64,000 bases of DNA from Corynebacterium genitalium ATCC 33030 (lineage in GTDB: Bacteria > Actinomycetota > Actinomycetes > Mycobacteriales > Mycobacteriaceae): contig NZ_CM000961.1 in the NCBI RefSeq assembly GCF_000143825.1, forward strand, positions 1,021,772 to 1,085,771, in the 5' to 3' direction. Each line of letters opens with the position of its first letter. Positions within the stretch are counted from its first letter, which is position 1. Positions 1 through 11,312 of the stretch are shown here, piece after piece. The notes under the pieces were generated by a model. It made no database searches and was not told the DNA's origin. It saw nothing but the letters and a program-made list of their open reading frames with translations. The translations under genes were made by a program, and so were the position numbers.

Positions 1-1636
<1,636 letters not shown>

Positions 1637-1807
1637 AAACAAAAACACCGTGCACAAACAAACAACACCAACAATTGCACACTGTTCGCGTCCACTATGC
1701 AGTATCTGACACACCACACACATGCCACAGATACAGATAACTAAACAACCGACCACACCACACACGCAGAAGTGTGGTGGTCACCATGACACACAAGCCC
1801 TATTAGG

Positions 1808-1928
1808 TGTGTCGGTGGTTGATAGCGGTGGGGAAACGCCCGGTCCCATTCCGAACCCGGAAGCTAAGCCCACCCGCGCTGATGGTACTGCACCCGGGAG
1901 GGTGTGGGAGAGTAAGTTACCGCCGACC
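1808..1928 (+). rRNA. rrf: 5S ribosomal RNA
   Basis: The block contains the universal 5S core GGGAAACGCCCGGTCCCATT and CCGAACCCGGAAGCTAAG, and its ends pair (GTCGGTGG with CCGCCGAC). It lies about 170 bases after the 23S 3' end, the normal rRNA operon order. Exact ends are inferred from the terminal helix. Confidence 0.95.
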
Positions 1929-1963
1929 AACAACAACAAAAACAACTCAATACAGACACAAAC

Positions 1964-2005
1964 AACCCCCGAGGAACGGCGCCACACAGCGCCACCCCGG
2001 GGGTT
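1964..2005 (+). terminator. Terminator-like hairpin after the 5S gene
   Basis: AACCCCCG at 1964-1971 can pair with CGGGGGTT ending near 2005, with an inner GGCGC/GCGCC-type helix in the loop. It lies 36 bases after the 5S gene and probably ends the rRNA operon. There is no long T tract. Confidence 0.6.
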
Positions 2006-2105
2006 AACCGCGTCTGCCTAAACCCACGCTGGTTGTAACGATTCCTCCTCCCCCGAAGACTTCACAGATAGAACCACATAACCGTGAAAAAAAAGGGGGA
2101 ACATC

Positions 2106-2444
2106 ATGGGCCGCACCACACTCGCAGCTACCGGGATGGCAGCTATTCTCACCACCGGAGCCGCACTCCCAGCACACGCACACACCACCCCGGCACAACC
2201 CGACACCGTATCAGCAGCGCAAACAAACACTACCGCAAATAACACACGCACACGGGCCGAAGAGTCCTCCGCATGGGCCGAAGGCACACGCTGAATCACC
2301 AACGACCTGTCCTCGGATTTTCCGTTCAGTATTGTCAGGTGGATCTCTGCCGCAGCTTCGGTTCCGCTCGTCTTCTTGTTGATTGAATATCTTCGCTACT
2401 GGAACAAGCGGAACAACGAACTGGCTGCCGGAATCGGGCGCTAG
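2106..2444 (+). pseudogene. Small secreted/membrane protein gene with an in-frame TGA
   Basis: ATG at 2106 follows an AAGGGGGA ribosome binding site and opens a signal-peptide-like N-terminus (positively charged start, hydrophobic A/T/L stretch, then ALPAHAHT, a plausible cleavage site). The frame stops at TGA 2292-2294 after 62 codons, but the same frame continues for 49 further codons to TAG 2442-2444, encoding a hydrophobic segment (ISAAASVPLVFLLIEYL) followed by a charged tail (RYWNKRNNELAAGIGR). The continuity of a sensible C-terminal membrane segment suggests that one codon, perhaps TGG for Trp, has become TGA. I do not recognise the family. It could also be two unrelated short frames, or just a 62-residue secreted peptide. 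Confidence 0.55.
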
Positions 2445-2464
2445 TACCGGGTTAGTTCGACGGA

Positions 2465-2500
2465 GGGCGCAGCATCACAGCGAGCGATGCTGCGCCCTTA
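2465..2500 (+). terminator. Strong hairpin terminator
   Basis: GGGCGCAGCATC at 2465-2476 pairs perfectly over 12 bp with GATGCTGCGCCC at 2486-2497, with a 9-base loop and a short T-rich tail. It separates the broken small membrane-protein gene from the ABC transporter operon. Confidence 0.8.
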
Positions 2501-2590
2501 TGAGTCTTTCGCCTATCCAAAGGAAACTGTAGGATGTGACCGATTCAACTCGCAGTGTCGGGTGCCGGAACGAGTGAGGAGGCTCTAGCC

Positions 2591-3379
2591 ATGAGTAAGC
2601 ACGCGTTGAATGAGGGGGAGAGTGTGCGTGATGCCGTCGATACGCGTCACGCTCCTGCAGCAGCGGCCCGCGCTGTAGCGCTCCGCAAAACGTACGGCGT
2701 CGGTGACACGCAGGTCGTCGCCCTGGATGGCATTGATGTCGATTTTGGTCGTAATGAGTTCACGGCGATCATGGGGCCGTCGGGAAGCGGCAAGTCCACC
2801 CTGATGCACACGATGGCTGGCCTGGATTCTTTCACCAGCGGCTCCGCCTTCATCGGTGACACGGACCTGTCCACTCTCAACGACAAGCAGATCACCGCGC
2901 TGCGACGTGATCGACTCGGCTTCATCTTCCAGTCCTTCAACCTTGTGCCGACTCTGACGGCGGAGGAAAACATCACGCTGCCGACCAATATTGCCGGTGG
3001 GAACGTCGATCAGGCCTGGTTCGACGAGATCACGCGGCGCCTCGGTCTGAGTAAGCGCCTGAGTCACCGTCCGAGCGAGCTGTCCGGTGGTCAGCAGCAG
3101 CGCGTCGCCTGCGCCCGCGCGCTAGTGAGCCGGCCGGAGATCATTTTCGGCGATGAGCCGACTGGCAACCTCGACTCGAACTCCTCGCGGGAGGTGCTGG
3201 AGATCCTGCGCACGGCTGTTGACAATGATGAGCAGACGGTGGTCATCGTCACGCACGACGCCCGCGCGGCTTCTTACGCCGACCGCGTTGTTTTCCTTGC
3301 CGACGGCCGGATTGTCGATGAGCTGCGCAATCCCACGATGGAGGACATCCTTTCCACGATGTCCGGAATCGAGAACTAG
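2591..3379 (+). CDS. ABC transporter ATP-binding protein (MacB/LolD-type)
   Basis: A 262-residue ATPase of the MacB/LolD type, which usually works with FtsX-like permeases in mechanotransmission or export rather than solute uptake. Visible motifs in order: Walker A GPSGSGKST, Q-loop FIFQSFNLVPTL, signature LSGGQQQR, Walker B IIFGDEPTG, and the H-loop VTHD. The ATG at 2591 is chosen because GAGGAGG lies 8 bases upstream; an in-frame GTG at 2555 would add 12 residues but has no good site. Only 5 bases separate it from the large permease gene downstream, so the two form an operon. The substrate is unknown. Confidence 0.93.
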   Translation: MSKHALNEGESVRDAVDTRHAPAAAARAVALRKTYGVGDTQVVALDGIDVDFGRNEFTAIMGPSGSGKSTLMHTMAGLDSFTSGSAFIGDTDLSTLNDKQITALRRDRLGFIFQSFNLVPTLTAEENITLPTNIAGGNVDQAWFDEITRRLGLSKRLSHRPSELSGGQQQRVACARALVSRPEIIFGDEPTGNLDSNSSREVLEILRTAVDNDEQTVVIVTHDARAASYADRVVFLADGRIVDELRNPTMEDILSTMSGIEN

Positions 3380-3384
3380 CCACG

Positions 3385-5940
3385 ATGTCTTCCGCTATGA
3401 CGAAAGTGTCGCTGCGTAACATCGCGGCGCACAAGCTCCGGCTCGCGCTGACTGTGCTTGCAGTCGTGCTGGGCACGGCGTTCATTTCCGGCTCCCTAAT
3501 GTTCACCAACATGCTGGAGAAGACGTTCGATTCGGCTGTGGCAAGCGCCTACGCCGATAGCGACGCAGTGGTCCTGCCGGGAGAGAACGCACCGTCGCTC
3601 CCTGCGCAGCTTTACGACGACATTGCCGCTGACCCGAAGACCTCCCGGGTCAACATCAGTGCGAATAAAGCCGTTGTCATTGCTGATGCCAACGGCACGG
3701 CGTACCAGACCGGAGCGGGCATATCTACCGTCTCGGTGTACTACCCGCCGGAAGAAGCGGTAGGGGAGGCCTACGACATCGCCGAGGGGGCCGCGCCGGC
3801 TGATGTCGGTGAGGCTGTCGTGAACGCGAAGGGGGCGGAGCGCTACAACATCAACGTCGGCGACGAGATCATCGTTGTCGATCCGCAAGCCCGCCACACG
3901 ATGACGGTGACGGGCATGTACACGGATGAGCTGGACCAGGGGGCGTCGTTAAGCTTGCTGGTGAATGAGCCGGCCTACCGCGACATGTCGGCCTCACAAG
4001 ACACTCTCCCAGGTCTTTCCGTCGCAGCCGCGGACGGTGTGGACGCACCGGAGCTCGGCGCGCACCTGCGGGAGCAGTACCCGGACTACGAGGTCAAAGA
4101 AGGGCAAGTGCTTGCCGACGAGACCTCCGAAGAGATCCGCAACGCCCTGTCCTTCATTTCATACTTTCTGATTGCCTTCGGCCTGGTCGGTTTGCTGGTG
4201 GGCACCTTCCTCATCGCCAACACCTTCTCCATGATCGTTGCGCAGCGCACGAAGGAATTCGCGCTGTTGCGCGCGCTCGGCGCTTCGAAGGGGCAAATCA
4301 CCCGCTCGGTGGTGGCGGAGGCGCTCATCGTCGGGTTCATTGGATCCGCACTCGGTGTGATCGCCGGTATGGGCATGGTCGCCGCTATCCGGGCTTTGAT
4401 GGAGACCCAGGGGATGGAGCTGCCCGGCGCTGGCTGGGGCTTGTCGGTGGATGCGGTGGCAGTGCCGGTTGTCATCGGCACCATTGTGACCATCTTGTCT
4501 GCTTGGGCGCCGGCGCAGCGGGCCGGTCAGGTCGAACCGGTTGAGGCGATGCGGTCGTCGGAATCGGCGGCTCCGCAGCCTCTGAAGGTGCGCACCACCA
4601 TCGGAGTGGTGTTGCTGATCGCCGGTGCAGCTTTCGCCGCGTGGGGAGTGCTGTGGGAGGACGGTTCGACAGGGCAGCGCGCGAGTCTCGTGGGAGTCGC
4701 TGCGGTCTGCGTGATCATCGGGCTGTTCTTGGCCGGTCCTGCGCTGTCCCTGCCGGTCGTTCCTGTCTTCGGCCGCGCTATCGGAGCTCCGTTCGGTGCT
4801 GTGGGTTCGCTGGCCGCAACGAACTCGCAGCGCAACCCGCGCCGCGCTTCGGCGACGGCGTTCGCGCTCTTACTCGGTGTGGCGCTGGTCACGGTGATCG
4901 GCATGTTAGGGGCGACGATGCAGCGCTCGGTCGACGACGTCTTAGAGAACGAGGTCAGCGCCGACATGGTCCTCTACGGCCCCCAAATGGGCGCGTTCCC
5001 GGTTCCGCAAGACCTGCCGGAAAAGGCCGAGGGGGTCGACGGTGTGGGCGAGGTAGTTACCTACTCCCGAACCCCGCTGACAGTCGAGGGGGAGTTCGGC
5101 TACCAGTTCGGTGACGGCGGTATCACCGACGTGATCGACGGCGACCCGGGCAATCTGATCGCCCTGGACATGGTCGAGGGCACGTCCGACCTCACTGGCG
5201 GCGGAGTCATCTTGCCTGAAGTTCTGGCTAAGGAGAAGGGGGTCAGTGTCGGCGACACTGTCGAGGTCGCGGCGCCAGGAGTGCCGGCCCCGCCCGCAAT
5301 GGTCGAGGTGAAGGGGGTGTTCGGGGAGTCCAACATTCTGGAGACCTGGGTGGTCTCCAAGGACACCGCGGCTGAGCTCCTGCCGGAGGATGCGCTCAAT
5401 GTCCAGATGGTCGGCGCCAACGGCGACGGCAGTGTCGACGAGGACACCTTGCGTGCGAACCTCGAGAAGGCGGTCAAGGAAGACATCGTCGTGCAAGTCC
5501 GCTCGCCCGAGGAAGTCGGCGGGGAAGCGCAGCAGATGATCAACCAGATGCTCTACATCCTCTACGCGCTGCTGTCGCTCGCGGTGGTGATTGCGATCTT
5601 GGGCATCATCAACACCCTCACGTTGTCGGTGATCGAACGACGGCAAGAGATCGGGATGCTCCGGGCCGTCGGCACGCAAAGGCGTCAAGTGCGCATCATG
5701 ATCATTCTCGAATCGGTGCAGATCGCGGTCTTCGGTGCCATCGTGGGCATCATCACGGGCCTCGCGCTGGGCTGGGCATTCCTCACCGTGCTCGCAGACC
5801 AAGGTCTGGAGAACATCGCCTACCCGTGGACGATGCTGGCGATCATGCTGGCCGGCTCCGTCGTTGTCGGTGTGGTGGCGGCGTTGTGGCCGGCGCAGCG
5901 GGCGGCGAAAACACCGCCGCTCGACGCCATCGCCGAGTGA
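3385..5940 (+). CDS. FtsX-family ABC transporter permease (two FtsX domains)
   Basis: An 851-residue membrane protein. One transmembrane segment near residues 15-40 is followed by a large extracytoplasmic domain, then three helices of a first FtsX domain around 255-380, a middle membrane hairpin around 400-480, a second extracytoplasmic domain, and a final FtsX domain around 715-840 containing the typical ERRQEIGMLRAVG coupling motif. The duplicated arrangement is usual for actinobacterial MacB-like permeases paired with a single ATPase, here the gene just upstream. It may export lipids, lipoproteins or peptides, or act as a cell-envelope sensor; the sequence does not say which. Ends 34 bases before the convergent crcB gene. 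Confidence 0.92.
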   Translation: MSSAMTKVSLRNIAAHKLRLALTVLAVVLGTAFISGSLMFTNMLEKTFDSAVASAYADSDAVVLPGENAPSLPAQLYDDIAADPKTSRVNISANKAVVIADANGTAYQTGAGISTVSVYYPPEEAVGEAYDIAEGAAPADVGEAVVNAKGAERYNINVGDEIIVVDPQARHTMTVTGMYTDELDQGASLSLLVNEPAYRDMSASQDTLPGLSVAAADGVDAPELGAHLREQYPDYEVKEGQVLADETSEEIRNALSFISYFLIAFGLVGLLVGTFLIANTFSMIVAQRTKEFALLRALGASKGQITRSVVAEALIVGFIGSALGVIAGMGMVAAIRALMETQGMELPGAGWGLSVDAVAVPVVIGTIVTILSAWAPAQRAGQVEPVEAMRSSESAAPQPLKVRTTIGVVLLIAGAAFAAWGVLWEDGSTGQRASLVGVAAVCVIIGLFLAGPALSLPVVPVFGRAIGAPFGAVGSLAATNSQRNPRRASATAFALLLGVALVTVIGMLGATMQRSVDDVLENEVSADMVLYGPQMGAFPVPQDLPEKAEGVDGVGEVVTYSRTPLTVEGEFGYQFGDGGITDVIDGDPGNLIALDMVEGTSDLTGGGVILPEVLAKEKGVSVGDTVEVAAPGVPAPPAMVEVKGVFGESNILETWVVSKDTAAELLPEDALNVQMVGANGDGSVDEDTLRANLEKAVKEDIVVQVRSPEEVGGEAQQMINQMLYILYALLSLAVVIAILGIINTLTLSVIERRQEIGMLRAVGTQRRQVRIMIILESVQIAVFGAIVGIITGLALGWAFLTVLADQGLENIAYPWTMLAIMLAGSVVVGVVAALWPAQRAAKTPPLDAIAE

Positions 5941-5974
5941 CCGGGCACGGTCACGCAGTTACACGGCTACACAG

Positions 5975-6403
5975 TCACATAAACGCTCGCGATGCCCACA
6001 GTGTGCCGAACCACGCCGCAATGATTCCGCCGGCTGCGGTGGCTAAAACGTAGCTGGTCAACTGGCCCCATTCTTTGTTCTTGATCATCGTGCCGCCCTC
6101 TTTGGCCAGCGTGGACAGTGTCGACAATGCGCCGCAGAACCCGGCGCCCAAGAACGCGGGCCACATTCCCGGCATGAGGGTGGAAAACCCGAAAACGGCC
6201 GATCCGACAATGTTCGCCGCCCACGTACCCACATGGGTGCCGGGCACCAGCGACAGTGCCCATCGCGCAATGCCGCCGAGGAACGCGCCGGCGCCGACCG
6301 CGACGAAGAGGATGAACACGACCTCCAGGGCTGCCTCGGTGCCCAGCGCTTCCCGGAGGCCCACGCCGACGAGGCCGTCGGGACCGACATTCCCGGGGAT
6401 CAC
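5975..6403 (-). CDS. crcB: Fluoride channel CrcB/Fluc, copy 1
   Basis: A 142-residue protein with four predicted membrane segments and CrcB/Fluc features (GGIARW near the first helix, GTWAANIVGS, and FCGALSTLSTLAKE carrying the conserved G-x-STFS-like stretch). CrcB exports fluoride passively as a dual-topology dimer. The start is GTG 6403, giving a roughly 25-residue N-terminal extension ahead of the first helix; a shorter start is possible. It overlaps the second crcB gene by 4 bases (GTGA), so the pair probably forms a heterodimer, as is common in Gram-positive bacteria. Confidence 0.9.
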   Translation of the reverse strand: MIPGNVGPDGLVGVGLREALGTEAALEVVFILFVAVGAGAFLGGIARWALSLVPGTHVGTWAANIVGSAVFGFSTLMPGMWPAFLGAGFCGALSTLSTLAKEGGTMIKNKEWGQLTSYVLATAAGGIIAAWFGTLWASRAFM

Positions 6404-6747
6404 GCGGGGGCTCCTGCGCGGTTACGCAAGGCGTCGCCCAGCAGCCATGCGACGATGGCGACTGCCAGCGTGCCGAACATGTACACAGCCGCGAAGAGCG
6501 CGCTGGATTGCATGGATGCGAGGGATACGGCGGAAAACGTCGTCAAGCCTCCCAGGAAGCCTTTGCCCCAGAACTCAGGTGGATCGAACAGGCCCATCAG
6601 GAAGCACCCGACAATGTTGATCCCCAACGTCACCAGCAGTTCTGCCGGCGGGTGCGACGCCATGAGCGGCGTGAGGGCGAAACGCACCAGCGCGCCGAAT
6701 GACGCTCCGAAGCCGACAACGAGTCCTTCTCTTACCACGCGGTTCAC
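6400..6747 (-). CDS. crcB: Fluoride channel CrcB/Fluc, copy 2
   Basis: A 115-residue Fluc homologue with four membrane segments; [24 protein letters not shown] and [13 protein letters not shown] are the conserved Fluc stretches. It is the first gene of the crcB pair and is divergent from pgm. The GTG at 6747 gives a protein of normal length. A much longer open frame on this strand runs on under pgm, but it lacks coding features and is not part of the gene. Confidence 0.9.
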   Translation of the reverse strand: MNRVVREGLVVGFGASFGALVRFALTPLMASHPPAELLVTLGINIVGCFLMGLFDPPEFWGKGFLGGLTTFSAVSLASMQSSALFAAVYMFGTLAVAIVAWLLGDALRNRAGAPA

Positions 6748-6837
6748 GGTAGCGGATTTTCGTGGAAATTTGTCAGCGGTGAAGGAAAGATGGGGTGTGT
6801 ACCCGACGGAGACACACCAGGACTTCAAGGAGCACCC

Positions 6838-8496
6838 ATGGCGCATGAACGAGCAGGTCAACCAGCACGCCCCGACGATCTCATCGATATTGCGGAGGTA
6901 GTCACCGCCTACTACACCCGCGACATCGACCCGCAGAACCCGGACCAACAGGTGGCGTTCGGCACATCCGGCCACCGCGGCTCCAGCTTGGACAACGCGT
7001 TCAACCAGCAGCACATTTGGGCGACCACGCAGGCGATCGTCGACTACCGTCGCGCCAACAACATCGGTGGCCCGGTCTACATCGGCCGGGACACGCACGC
7101 GCTGTCGGAGCCCGCGATGATCTCCGCGCTCGAGGTGCTCTTCGCCAACGATGTCGCAGTGCTTGTCGACGATGCCGGCCGCTACACCCCGACTCCCGCT
7201 GTCTCCCACGCAATTCTCGCCCACAACGCTACCCTGGCCGGTGGTGTGACCGGCACGGATCCGCAGCGCGCGGACGGCATCGTGATCACTCCGTCGCACA
7301 ACCCGCCGCGTGACGGAGGGTTCAAGTACAACCCGCCATCCGGCGGCCCGGCGGACACTGACGCGACGGACTGGATCGCCGCGCGCGCCAACGAGTATCT
7401 GGCGAATGACCTGGAGGGGGTGCACACGACGTCGACAAGCGGTGTGCTCGATGAGCGCGCCGGCAAGCACCCGTTCATGGCGAACTACGTTGCTGACCTG
7501 CCGAATGTCGTGGATATTGAGGCGATTCGCAGCTCCGGACTGCACATTGGAGCGGATCCGATGGGTGGCGCCAGCGTCGATTACTGGGGCGCCATTGCGG
7601 AGGCGCATGGGCTCAACCTTGACGTGGTCAACCCGCATGTGGATGCCACGTGGCGGTTCATGACTCTTGACACTGACGGCAAGATCCGGATGGACTGCTC
7701 GTCGCCGAACTCGATGGCGAGTTTGGTGGCCAACCGCGACAAGTACGACATCGCGACCGGTAATGACGCGGATGCGGACCGGCATGGCATCGTGACACCC
7801 GACGCGGGCCTGATGAACCCGAACCACTACCTCGCCGTGGCCATCGAGTACCTCTTCTCCCACCGCGACGGCTGGGGTGCGGACACGGCAGTGGGCAAGA
7901 CGCTGGTGTCGTCGTCGATAATCGACCGCGTCGTCGCCTCGCTCGGCCGCGAACTCGTCGAGGTCCCTGTCGGCTTCAAGTGGTTCGTGCCGGGGCTTAT
8001 CAGCGGCTCCGTCGGCTTCGGCGGGGAAGAATCCGCCGGCGCATCCTTCCTGCGCAAGGACGGCACGGTGTGGTCGACCGACAAAGACGGCCTCATCATG
8101 GACCTGCTCGCTGCGGAAATCACCGCGGTGACCGGCAAGACCCCGTCAGTCCGCTACCGTGAACTGACGGAGAAGTTTGGGGACCCCGTCTACGCCCGCA
8201 CCGACGCCGAGGCGAACCGAGAGCAGAAGGCCACCTTGAAGAAGCTGTCCCCGGACCAGGTCACTGCCGACACTCTCGCTGGTGAGGACATCACGGCCAA
8301 GCTGACCGAAGCCCCTGGCAACGGCGCTGCCATTGGCGGTTTGAAGGTCACCACCGACAGCGCCTGGTTCGCCGCCCGCCCGTCCGGCACTGAGGACAAA
8401 TACAAGATCTACGCCGAATCCTTCAAGGGCGCGGAGCACCTTGAGCAGGTCCAGAAGGAAGCCCAAGACCTGGTCAGTTCGGTGCTCGACGAATAA
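6838..8496 (+). CDS. pgm: Phosphoglucomutase (alpha-D-glucose phosphate-specific)
   Basis: A 552-residue phosphohexomutase interconverting glucose 1-phosphate and glucose 6-phosphate, feeding glycogen, trehalose and cell-wall sugar synthesis. The early GTSGHRG motif, the active-site serine loop [11 protein letters not shown], the metal loop DADADRHG, the sugar loop GGEESAG and the phosphate loop [10 protein letters not shown] are all present and in order. The ATG at 6838 is chosen because AAGGAG lies upstream at normal spacing and the length matches the family; an earlier in-frame ATG at 6790 would add 16 residues without a good site. Confidence 0.96.
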   Translation: MAHERAGQPARPDDLIDIAEVVTAYYTRDIDPQNPDQQVAFGTSGHRGSSLDNAFNQQHIWATTQAIVDYRRANNIGGPVYIGRDTHALSEPAMISALEVLFANDVAVLVDDAGRYTPTPAVSHAILAHNATLAGGVTGTDPQRADGIVITPSHNPPRDGGFKYNPPSGGPADTDATDWIAARANEYLANDLEGVHTTSTSGVLDERAGKHPFMANYVADLPNVVDIEAIRSSGLHIGADPMGGASVDYWGAIAEAHGLNLDVVNPHVDATWRFMTLDTDGKIRMDCSSPNSMASLVANRDKYDIATGNDADADRHGIVTPDAGLMNPNHYLAVAIEYLFSHRDGWGADTAVGKTLVSSSIIDRVVASLGRELVEVPVGFKWFVPGLISGSVGFGGEESAGASFLRKDGTVWSTDKDGLIMDLLAAEITAVTGKTPSVRYRELTEKFGDPVYARTDAEANREQKATLKKLSPDQVTADTLAGEDITAKLTEAPGNGAAIGGLKVTTDSAWFAARPSGTEDKYKIYAESFKGAEHLEQVQKEAQDLVSSVLDE

Positions 8497-8574
8497 GAAT
8501 CCGCTAGTGAGGGTGATAGAAACCTCATCACGGGAAACTTCCCGGCACCCCACCCATCGACTAAGGTCATTGAG

Positions 8575-9096
8575 GTGGCAATTAAGCAAGATGCGCAGGT
8601 AGCAGAGGCTGGCGCCGTAGACGGCGGGGACCAGTGGACAGAGGAGACGTCGACAAGCGAACGTGCGCTCGATGTGCTCTCCGCGCTCGCACGCTTCGGA
8701 CTTGCCGCGATGTGGATTACGTCGGGCGCGTCGAAGCTCGGCAAACATATGACCGTGACGCAGAGCATCGAAGCGTACGAGATCTTCACTCCGCACTGGT
8801 CCGGCCTGCTGGCGAACCTTATCGGCCCACTGGAGCTCGCTGGCGGCCTTATTCTGCTGCTGGGCATCAAGATTCGCCCCGCTGGCTGGGTGTCGTTCGG
8901 TGTGCTCGTCCTCTTCATCATCGGCCTGGCATCCGCCTATGCCCGCGGACTGCAGATCGACTGCGGCTGCTTCGGGCCCGACCCGGACCACACTGACGGC
9001 GATCTGAGGTGGGCCATCATCCGCGACGTCGGGCTGATTGCCGTGACGCTATTCATGATCTACCGACCGTTTAAGAAATTCGCGCTGTACCCGTAG
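8575..9096 (+). CDS. MauE/DoxX-family membrane protein
   Basis: A 173-residue protein with a polar N-terminus of about 30 residues and four membrane helices, carrying DCGCFGPD, the cysteine-rich motif of MauE/DoxX-like redox membrane proteins. Members often pair with DsbA-like or thioredoxin-like proteins and are thought to pass reducing or oxidising equivalents across the membrane. A DsbA-like gene follows 48 bases downstream. The start is GTG 8575, after TAAGG. The role is inferred from family and neighbourhood. Confidence 0.82.
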   Translation: MAIKQDAQVAEAGAVDGGDQWTEETSTSERALDVLSALARFGLAAMWITSGASKLGKHMTVTQSIEAYEIFTPHWSGLLANLIGPLELAGGLILLLGIKIRPAGWVSFGVLVLFIIGLASAYARGLQIDCGCFGPDPDHTDGDLRWAIIRDVGLIAVTLFMIYRPFKKFALYP

Positions 9097-9144
9097 ACTT
9101 ACCTGCTGGAACAGCTTGACCCCGAATGCATAAGGTGATGCACT

Positions 9145-9909
9145 GTGACTTCCTCTTCTAAGTCGAACACCAAGGGTTCCACCAAGGTGTCCAACCCCAA
9201 CTCGACCGGCGGCAAAGGCTTCCTCTGGGCGATCCTCGCTCTTCTCCTCGTCGGCGCGTTGGTGATCGGCCTGATCGTTTACAACGGACGCGGCGCGCAG
9301 GCTGAACGCATCGCCGAGAACGTTGAGCCCGTCGACGGCGTGAACATGGAGCTGACCGACAACATAATCACTCTGTCCGGCGAGAATAGCGACGGCGCGA
9401 AGGAAGCCTCTCTCTACGAGGACTTCGCGTGCAGCTACTGCGCCGACCTGGCGAAGAAGACTGATGCCGAAATGTTGGAGAAGATCAAGGCCGGCGAGGT
9501 CAAGGTCCACATCCAGCCGTTGGTCTTCCTGGACGGCACCGGCGAGCAGTACCAGCTCGGCCACTCCACGAACACTCTGGCCGCTGTTCTCGCGCTCGCC
9601 GATAAGGGCGAGACTGAGGCGTACTGGAACCTGCGCAAGGCCCTCCTCGAAGAGCAGGAGAGCCTGTACGGCAGCGCTGACCCGGAGAAGCTCGCCGACC
9701 TTGCGAAGGGAGTCGGTGCCTCCAAGGATGCGGTTGACGCGATCCGTAACGGCGAGTACGTCGACAAGGCCAAGGAGCTCGGAGAAGCCAACGAGAAGGA
9801 CCTCGTGGACAAGACCGGTGACCTTTCCTCCCCGCGCGTGCTTGTCGACGGCAAGGATGTCGACTCCAAGCCCCTCGAGAACTGGCTCGACGACTTGCTA
9901 GCTAGCTAA
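9145..9909 (+). CDS. Membrane-anchored DsbA-like thioredoxin-fold protein
   Basis: A 254-residue protein with a basic N-terminus, one membrane helix near residues 27-47 (WAILALLLVGALVIGLIVY) and an extracytoplasmic thioredoxin fold of the DsbA/DsbG type. The redox motif is CSYC near residue 96, followed by the helical insertion and the cis-Pro stretch SSPRVLVDG. It probably catalyses disulfide formation in secreted proteins together with the MauE/DoxX-like protein upstream. The start GTG 9145 follows TAAGGTGA. Confidence 0.88.
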   Translation: MTSSSKSNTKGSTKVSNPNSTGGKGFLWAILALLLVGALVIGLIVYNGRGAQAERIAENVEPVDGVNMELTDNIITLSGENSDGAKEASLYEDFACSYCADLAKKTDAEMLEKIKAGEVKVHIQPLVFLDGTGEQYQLGHSTNTLAAVLALADKGETEAYWNLRKALLEEQESLYGSADPEKLADLAKGVGASKDAVDAIRNGEYVDKAKELGEANEKDLVDKTGDLSSPRVLVDGKDVDSKPLENWLDDLLAS

Positions 9910-9995
9910 AAGTCACTGGCTGCGGGCGATTTTGGTCTCGTCCGCACCCGGTGTATATTGATCGAAGTCGCTTCGCGGAGATCCGCTGAAGTTAC

Positions 9996-10068
9996 GGGGC
10001 TATGGCGCAGCTGGTAGCGCACCACACTGGCAGTGTGGGGGTCACGGGTTCGAATCCCGTTAGCTCCA
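9996..10068 (+). tRNA. tRNA-Ala (anticodon GGC)
   Basis: The acceptor strands GGGGCTA and TAGCTCC pair with G3:U70, the alanine identity element. The anticodon stem CCACA/TGTGG encloses CTGGCAG, giving anticodon GGC. The T arm contains GGTTCGAATCC. CCA is not encoded. A T-rich run follows directly, possibly a terminator. Confidence 0.97.
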
Positions 10069-10265
10069 CTTTTTTCAGCCCGTGGCCGTTGTGGCCGCGG
10101 GTTTTCGCATATTTTGCGGCTCTATGCACCGGTTTTCGTCTCGCACTGCAGAATTCTGAGAGTTTGGTAAGTTCTGTCGCGGATGAGGATGGTTATGCAC
10201 CAGTTAGCATCCCCTCGTTTCTTTCGGCTATCCACGATCTCACCGCGCTCTTTGAAGGAGTCGTT

Positions 10266-11303
10266 ATGCGCTTGCTCCGCACGTCCTTGACCATCACCGC
10301 CCTTACGGGTGCTCTCGCACTCGGTCTCTCCAGTTGCTCGGAGCCGGCCGAGGACCCCAATGCCGGCATCGGCGCCGCTGGTGATGACACCGTCCTCACG
10401 ATCTACACGTCCGAACCGGAGGAGAAGGTCGACGAAATCAACGCAGCGTTTGAGAAAGAGCACCCGGACATCCAGGTCGAGGTGTACCGCGCGGGAACTG
10501 GTGACTTGAAAGCACGCATCGAATCTGAACGTGAGTCCGGCCAGGTCGAAGCGGATCTGATGTGGGCGGCTGACGCGCCGACCTTCGAAGGTCTCAAGTC
10601 CGAAGATTTGCTCGCCGAGCTCAAAGACGTCGACACCAGCAGTGTCATGGAGGAGGCAGTTGACCCCGAGGGATACTACGTGGGCACGCGCATCATTCCG
10701 ACTGTCATCGCGTACAACACGGACGTAATTGAGGAGTCGGACGCGCCAGAGTCCTGGGTGGACCTGACGGACGAGAAATTCCGCGACAAGATTGTCCTTC
10801 CGGACCCAAGTGTGTCCGGTGCGGCCGCGTTCAACGCCACCGTGTGGATGAATAATGAGGAGCTCGGGGAATCCTGGGTTGAAGGCCTGGGACAAAACAG
10901 CCCGATGATTGCGGCGTCCAACGGTCCGACGTCGCAGGAGATCGCAGGTGGCGGCCACCCGGTCGGCATCGTCGTCGACTACCTGGTGCGCGACCTCGCA
11001 GAGCAAGGCTCGCCGATCAAGGAGGTGTACGCGACGGAGGGGTCGCCGTACATCACGGAACCCATTGGCGTGTTCGCCAATTCGGAGCAGCAGGAGGCCG
11101 CGGAGAAGTACATCACGTTCTTGCTCTCGGAGGCCGGTCAGAAGCTCGCGGTCGAGCAGAACTACCTGCCGGTTATCGACGGAATCGACACCCCGGGCGA
11201 TGCCCCTGGCCTGGACGATATTGAGCTGATGGACACTGACCTGGAGACGCTGACCGGGGACCGGGATCGCTCGGTGGAGTCCTTCGAGAAGGCCATGAAG
11301 TAG
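10266..11303 (+). CDS. Iron(III)-type ABC transporter substrate-binding lipoprotein
   Basis: A 345-residue periplasmic-type binding lipoprotein: a signal sequence ends in the lipobox LSSC with Cys 24, followed by a class of solute-binding fold (TIYTSEPEEKVDEI, EADLMWAADAPTFEGL) typical of Fe(III)/2-aminoethylphosphonate/thiamine-type binders. The FutA/FbpA relatives bind ferric iron; the sequence alone does not prove the ligand. The ATG at 10266 follows GAAGGAG; longer readings into the tRNA gene are not real. First gene of a three-gene importer. Confidence 0.9.
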   Translation: MRLLRTSLTITALTGALALGLSSCSEPAEDPNAGIGAAGDDTVLTIYTSEPEEKVDEINAAFEKEHPDIQVEVYRAGTGDLKARIESERESGQVEADLMWAADAPTFEGLKSEDLLAELKDVDTSSVMEEAVDPEGYYVGTRIIPTVIAYNTDVIEESDAPESWVDLTDEKFRDKIVLPDPSVSGAAAFNATVWMNNEELGESWVEGLGQNSPMIAASNGPTSQEIAGGGHPVGIVVDYLVRDLAEQGSPIKEVYATEGSPYITEPIGVFANSEQQEAAEKYITFLLSEAGQKLAVEQNYLPVIDGIDTPGDAPGLDDIELMDTDLETLTGDRDRSVESFEKAMK

Positions 11304-11312
11304 GGGCCGTAC

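Noticed and set aside
2292..2294. TGA as a selenocysteine codon
   Set aside because: No downstream SECIS-like hairpin was apparent, the residue does not lie in a redox motif, and selenoproteins of this kind are not expected in this genus. The TGA and TAG in the relaxase remnant fall where Trp is expected, so mutation is simpler.
6748..7863. Long N-terminal extension of the second crcB frame
   Set aside because: The extension lies entirely antisense to pgm, has no membrane character and would make the protein four times the family length.
10002..10265. Extension of the iron-type binding protein upstream into the tRNA-Ala gene
   Set aside because: The extra residues are translated tRNA and spacer; ATG 10266 has a good ribosome binding site and starts a normal lipoprotein signal.
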